From: Rheum nobile
Lineage: Eukaryota > Streptophyta > Magnoliopsida > Caryophyllales > Polygonaceae
Assembly: GCA_027886185.1 (NCBI GenBank)
Contig: WOAB01000583.1
Span: 2,356,001 to 2,420,000, forward strand
Direction of reading: 5' to 3'
DNA: 64,000 nucleotides
Both the position numbers and the translations under genes were made by a program. Of the stretch, positions 58,860-64,000 are shown piece by piece. A model generated the notes under the pieces. The model searched no databases. It saw only the letters and a list, made by a program, of their open reading frames with translations, and was not told the origin of the DNA. Within the stretch, counting starts at the first letter, position 1; the number at the start of each line of letters is the position of its first letter.

Positions 58860-59663
58860 ATGGCATACTCGGAAGGATCCAGCAGTGGTGGGAATGTAAT
58901 GGTAAGTTTGGTATGATTTAGGGTTTCGATTTGGGGAAGTTTTTGCTACTGTTTTGTTTCAATGTATGCTCTAAAATACGAATTGAATTGTGGATTTGCT
59001 ACAGAATTCCGTATTTGCTACTGTTTTGTTTCTGCTTGAAATTTTGTGAATTCTTATATGTGGTTTGTCAAAGTAGCTTGAAACTCTTCTTACAAAGATG
59101 TTTTGATTACTACTGATGAAGACAAGACGTAGCCTAAACTCATGTTTATTCATGAGGAGATGGAATACAACAGCAATGGAGTCCAAATTGATAAGATGTG
59201 CATGTGGTGTTGCCTGTCGATATTTCACTTCTATGACAAACGAGAATCCGGGAAGGAGATTTATAAGATGTGTAAATCGGGTGCGTATCTAGCTTGTTTG
59301 CTGATATTCATAATATATAGAATTAAAAGTGTTTTTAATTGAATGCAGGTTGGAGGTTGTGGATTTTGGGAATGGTATGACCCTCCACTTTGCCCTATTG
59401 CAACAGAACTTATTCTTATGCTAAGAGATGAGATAATCCAGGTGAAAGATGCATTGGATGTGAAAGAGAGTATAATTTCAGCATATGAGGCAAAGCTTGG
59501 AATGCTACATCAAGAAGTGATAAGGCTTAAAGGTGGTGCAAAGAGTGTTATCGGTCATGAAGAAGAGTGTCGAGTTAAGACGTCAAACTATGTTGAACGT
59601 GTGCTGAAGGTTACTTGTTTTTTTGTGGTAATGGCTTGTGTAATTAAAGTCTATTTCACTTAG
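58860..59663 (+). CDS. GRF zinc-finger protein with hydrophobic tail, MULE-3
   Basis: A possible first exon 58860-58901 (MAYSEGSSSGGNVM, donor ATG|GTAAGT) precedes exon 2, ending at 59280, and exon 3 at 59349-59663. Exon 2 read in the frame that joins exon 3 gives RCACGVACRYFTS..NPGRRF, and exon 3 gives GGCGFWEWYDPP; together they form one GRF zinc finger. A coiled-coil segment follows, and the C-terminus is hydrophobic (CFFVVMACVIKVYF) to TAG at 59661-59663. The acceptor for exon 2 was not settled: the sites I see do not give a clean phase with exon 1, so the gene may be damaged or use another start. The architecture matches the MULE-1 GRF gene. Confidence 0.65.
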
Positions 59664-60328
59664 CTTGTTGTAAGCTCTCGGTTGTAAGAGTACTTGTAAG
59701 CTATCTATGTCTAGAACTATTTAAGCTGTAGGATTTTATGGGAAAGTGTAAGCTTGAAGGAATTATATATGTTTCATGCTTTAAGCTTTAAGGAATGTTT
59801 CATGCTGAACTAGTTATGCTAACTAGTTGTCCTCCTTCTAAAGTTGTACTGCTTATCCCACTCATGGAGTTGAGAAATTTGGCGACAATGGCATATGATA
59901 CCAGGGTTTGTTGGCCCTGGAGGTGAAATCAGAATGCCATGCTTCTTAGCCCGCATCTTCAATACCTGCTTTTAATGTTATTTTTCTTACCCAAGATGGA
60001 TGATTTGTGTGAACTCTTTTGACCATATATCATGTTCATAAATCTTAAATTAACTAAGAAGCATAATAAACCACACATTCATAACATTTTGCAAAGGTAG
60101 ATAAGTGACAGGTTTTACATTCAAAGGTGGCGAGAAAATATTACATTAACTAAGAAGCATAAAGCATCCCATGGTTCATCACTGGATAAGTAACAGACAC
60201 AAAAGTAAAGTAATATGACTTATAAGAGATCATTTAAGAGTTTGAGATCTCTTATTGGTCATATTAAGCTTACCAAAACCATACCAAAAAATAGCATTGT
60301 TCATAACTGGAATATAAAAGATAGCACA
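59664..60328. other. Region between the convergent GRF and transposase genes of MULE-3
   Basis: Non-coding, presumably two 3' untranslated regions. A few repeats of TTTCATGCTTTAAGCTTTAAGG type occur near 59770-59810. No gene is supported. Confidence 0.6.
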
Positions 60329-63158
60329 CTATGGTCTTACCCTTGATCCTCCTCTTGCAGCCCGATAGCACCTCTGGTGAGTATGACCAGTCAGCCCACA
60401 TCTTGCACATCTCTTGGACATACGTTTGTAGGGTCTCTCCCACCTAGCCTTGTATCTATTCAGCTTTGGTCTACCAGGGCCCCTTTTCCATGGTGGTGGC
60501 AAACATGCGATTTGCGAGACGGATAATGGAACATCTCATTGCTTGTGTAGGGGGACCAGATGGATGGTTTCCTTGTAAACTTCTTTCAAACTATTATTGC
60601 TATAGAAGTGAGTAACCAGAGTAGTAACATCAACACCCCTATCCTTTGCTACTGTCATAGCATGTGTGCATGGAATTCGATCTTTCTGAAAGACATTGCA
60701 TTGGCAAGTTAGTCGGCGAATATTCACTTCGTACTTATTCCTTCCATCTGTCACCTCTGCTTCAATATCACTTAGCCTATGGACACTCATTGTCACAGAA
60801 GCCGCATACCTTTGATCCATGGTTTTGGTCACAGACCTGGTACTTACCTCAGCCCACGTAGCAGCCGACTCCCTCCTTTCACAGAACCAGGTGGCAAAGG
60901 TATGCAAGATAACATCAAACAATGGTACAATAGGCCACATACGCTCCTCTTTAAACACATTGTTCAGACATTCTGCATTGTTTGTAGTCATGATGTTGAA
61001 CCTGTCAGTTGAGAAATATGCCCTTGACCACTGATTAAGGAGCACTTTCAGAGCATCTTTTACCACAGCCGGAGTCCTGTTTCTTAGGATCTCAAGCTCG
61101 GTCCTATATTCTTCTACCGTGTACGCCTTTGCAACCTTGAACCACTGGTCTTGCAAGCCTCCCCAACTGCACTTCAGCTTGAAGTTTTGTAGCATATGAT
61201 AAATGCAATATCCATGGCTAGCAAGAGTGTATTGTGTTTTCAGAGCTGCTTTTATACTCAAATGACGATCAGAGACAAAAACCACATCCACGCTATCGGG
61301 TACAATAGCTTTCTTCAACTCCTTAAAGAAGAAGGACCAAGAATCCTTATTCTCACTGTCTACTACAGCAAAGGCCAGGGGGTAGATTTGTCTGTTTCCA
61401 TCTTGGGCAGTAGCTAGAAGAAGTTGTCCGTTGAATCTCCCTCCTAAGTGTGCTCCATCAATACAAATCACCTGATTTTCATATAAAACCAGTCACCCTA
61501 TTGCATTTTACCCTCCAGGTCATATTATATAATCAAGACAAACAATATCTCTCCACCCATCTAAAAATATCTTGTTGGAGAAACATAAAGTTACCTTTCT
61601 CAAACGGGGAACAGTCCTGATGCAAGCACCCAAGGCCCAGAAGCAGTACTTAAAACGGTTTTCAGAATCTGTTATTATAGCTATATGCGTGCCAGGATTG
61701 ACCTCTTTCAACATATGTAGCCATGAGTGAAGTTGACTATAACCTTCCTCGGCAGTCCCTCGAATAATGTCCTCTGCTAGCACTCTTGCTCTATTGGCTT
61801 TGTGATAACTGGCATCGACTCCCAGGCCTTTCATGACAGCTTGTATCTCTCTTGCCCTTGGTGCATCCTTGCGACCTCTAAACCTGTTACACCAACACCA
61901 ATAGATAGTCTTTAGACACTTTGCATAAAACTGTCTGAATTGAAATTAAAATCTTCAACAAAAACAATATATACCTATCAAGAATACTTTGTGAAATTAC
62001 GGAGGCAGTGGCATGCCTGTTGTGATCGTGCCTGAACAGCATCCCACATGTATGGTTTGTAGCAAACCTCCGGACAATAAACGCACTAGTACATGTCTTC
62101 ACTGAAGCACGAAAACCAAATGAACATCCTTTGTTTTTGCACTCCAGCACATAACAAGTCTTATTAGACCTCTTATAAAGCATTTCTACACAATTGTCCA
62201 TAGCATATGCGGCTAACGAATGCTGAAGCTCCTTCTTGGTTTGAAACATATCTCCACACTTGATTGTCTTGGACTTCGACTTGTCCTCCACTTCTTCTCA
62301 TCCACCAAATTTTTAAAGTCAGCAGGGACTTCGGAACGGTAATATCTCTCTTCGGCTTCATCAATAGCATCTAGATATTCAGGCTTCCCAATATCAACCT
62401 CCTCAACGTTGTCATCATACTCAACATTTTCAATGTATTCCTCTTCTTCCTCGGAAAGGTTGACAAGGTCACAACCTTTATGCTTGGTTGCAGAAATAAC
62501 AACATCCTCCTCTTCATCGTCACTGCTTAGTGACACAACCTCAACTGTCTTGGCTTTCTTACAAAACCACTTTCTAACAGTGTCAACATTTTGTTTCTCT
62601 CCACCCTTCACAGACATCCGGACATCCATCCCCTCCACTCCTATTTCATCTTCTAAAAGATCAACATCTAATATGTCGCTCAACATCTGGTCCGACATTC
62701 TTTTTTGGCTTAGTATAGGAGTAAAAGATACACCATCATTTTCAGGCTGGGATACAGGTTGAGGTGCAGTTAATGGAACATCGATCATCTCTTCTTCTTC
62801 TTTTGGAATTAATTTAGGTTTTTCTTTTGAAACTCCAGATTTTGGTTGCACAATGGAATGCAAAGCAATTGGCCAAACTCTGTCTTTACAATTTGTCATG
62901 TTCAAAAAGATGTATGCTTCTACATCATCCTTATCGCAAATATCAAAGGGAGGAAAGTGCAGATTTTGTAAAGACATGTAACTCAGCTTCAAGTCGAACC
63001 TGGTAAGATCAATTTCCAGTTTTTTCTGCAATCTTAATCTTCAGTGATTCATAATCGATTTTCTCACTAACCATCATCCCCTTCGCCTTTTTTGTTCCTT
63101 CATAAATCCAAATCTCATTCTCGCACCTCCACTTTCCTCCACTGATTAGAGAAACCAT
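60329..63158 (-). pseudogene. MULE-3 transposase (MURA type), disrupted
   Basis: Minus-strand exons: 63158-61975, 61883-61595 and 61471 to about 60329, with GT-AG introns. N-terminal PB1-like segment from MVSLISGGKWRC; an acidic Ser/Asp/Glu linker; a MuDR-type DNA-binding domain with YVLECKNKGCSFGFRA and TNHTCG (about 62150-62040); the DDE core with Asp in VICIDGAHLGG (61471) and VVFVSDRH (about 61285) and a candidate Glu in NNAECLN; a SWIM finger CQCNVFQKDRIPCTH (about 60690-60645); and a terminal CCHC knuckle CARCGLTGHTHQRC (about 60400). Damage: 1-bp A insertion near 63023, frameshift near 62285, and TGA at 60536-60538 before the knuckle. The first ATG may lie in a further upstream exon, since a TTCAG acceptor precedes 63158. 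Confidence 0.9.
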
Positions 63159-63751
63159 ATATGTTGGAGTTGATCTTCCTGAAGAAGCAAAAAATAAGAA
63201 AAGTTAATCAATTTCTTAGTAAAGAAACAAAAAATAAACACAAATAAAACAGAGCACGTGTGAATCTAATATGACAACTTATCCATAGAAAATGAGAATA
63301 TTAATAGTGGCAATAACTTGGATGGCAGGTATGAAGCAGATGACATAAATAAAGGAAGAAGAACGATTAACTAAGATAAAGAAGCCTAATATAATTTTTG
63401 GAGGGAAAAAAACGATTAACTAAGCTAGCTTAATTTTGGCGGGAAATATGCAGTGATTTGACAGCTGCACGTCAGCGTTTTTTGTGGCTGAAATTCACTT
63501 GGTTTAACATTAAGCTTAATCTCCTTCCGGCTTAGAGCGAGCTTCTCTCCATATATATTTTTTAATTCTGACACACAGTACAATCAAGTTGTATACCCTA
63601 AAGCAACAAGTACAAGTCTAATCAAACCAAACTTTTCAAATTCTTTTCTTTTCCCTTTAAATTTTGATTTACAAATTCTGATAATGTATTTTGTACCCAA
63701 GATATAAAGGCAAAATAAAATCAAAAAAAATTACTTTATGTTATTACATTC
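63159..63751. other. 5' region of the MULE-3 transposase
   Basis: AT-rich leader, intron or promoter DNA between the transposase start and the right TIR. No repeat or gene is recognised beyond A-rich runs. Confidence 0.6.
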
Positions 63752-63828
63752 ATATCTAAAAAAAGAAGTACAACTTTGCACATTTCAATACAAAAGTGGT
63801 ATATCCTTGCAAAATGACCATATTACTA

Positions 63829-64000
63829 AGCAACTCCATTTAATTCTAATTTATTACTGCAAATGTGATGAATTGCCATAACAACTCTATTGCTTGAACG
63901 GCAAGAGTACGTGATTTTTGGCCGGGTCTCGATCAATCTCTATACTGAAATACCGGAACTAAGATATGTTTTCATGGAAATTTAGGATTTTCTATTGGCT
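63829..64000. other. Right flank of MULE-3
   Basis: 172 bp with no recognised feature. Confidence 0.7.

Larger units (their letters stand above)
53150..63819. mobile_element. MULE-3: element with Ulp1/DUF1985 gene, GRF gene and MULE transposase
   Basis: 10,670 bp between 9-bp duplications. TIRs of about 69 bp (53150-53218 and 63752-63819) are degenerate but share ATATACCACTTTT and ACTTCTTTTTTTAGATAT in the same order and spacing. Contents from left: DUF1985/Ulp1-like gene (+), GRF zinc-finger gene (+), and MURA-type transposase (-). The accessory genes converge on the transposase, as in the other two MULEs. At least the Ulp1-like gene and the transposase are interrupted by stops or frameshifts. 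Confidence 0.85.

Overview
This window is nuclear DNA from a flowering plant, most likely a eudicot. The evidence is spliced genes with GT-AG introns, plant-type LTR retrotransposons primed by initiator Met-tRNA, Mutator-like elements (MULEs), and one plant PL1 pectate lyase gene. The species cannot be named from sequence alone. About 90% of the window is mobile DNA. The pectate lyase is the only gene that looks like an intact host gene.

Layout. (1) 1-2886: end of a long LTR entering from the left. (2) 2887-22105: an AT-rich minisatellite (monomer about 11 bp, TATAACYATA type) broken up by Ty3/gypsy chromovirus elements of Tekay/Del type. These are an LTR-internal-LTR-internal tandem (3392-16361), a 2.4 kb solo LTR with a GTTAT target duplication (16667-19077), and a reverse-oriented LTR with a scrap of internal DNA (19442-21878). 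The array switches orientation at a near-perfect palindrome at 16450. (3) 22551-29630: MULE-1, with TIRs of about 640 bp and a perfect 9-bp target duplication. It carries a GRF zinc-finger gene (+) convergent with a MULE transposase (-). A 742-bp fold-back element sits inside the transposase SWIM motif. (4) 30237-33011: pectate lyase, minus strand, four exons, 445 aa. (5) 33884-39451: a decayed Ty1/copia element, TSD TTTCC, co-oriented with and upstream of the pectate lyase. (6) 41472-53024: MULE-2, a FAR1/FRS-type transposase (-) convergent with a Ulp1-protease-like gene (+), flanked by a 10-bp duplication. (7) 53150-63819: MULE-3, flanked by a 9-bp duplication. It carries a DUF1985/Ulp1-like gene (+), a GRF zinc-finger gene (+) and a MULE transposase (-).

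The three MULEs share one layout: accessory gene(s) on the left strand run towards a transposase on the opposite strand. The accessory cargo differs (GRF only; Ulp1 only; Ulp1 plus GRF). All transposase genes carry frameshifts or stops, so none is predicted to be autonomous now. The most interesting points are: the MULE accessory proteins (GRF finger, coiled coil and hydrophobic tail in two elements; a Ulp1-like protein that has lost His and Cys in one element and kept them in the other); MULE-1 TIRs that appear to supply matching leader exons and splice donors to both genes; about fifty strand-biased GGTTCAT motifs confined to MULE-2; an acidic extra ORF upstream of gag in the gypsy element; and paired GC-rich motif blocks on either side of the LTR TATA box that match within an LTR but differ between LTR subfamilies.
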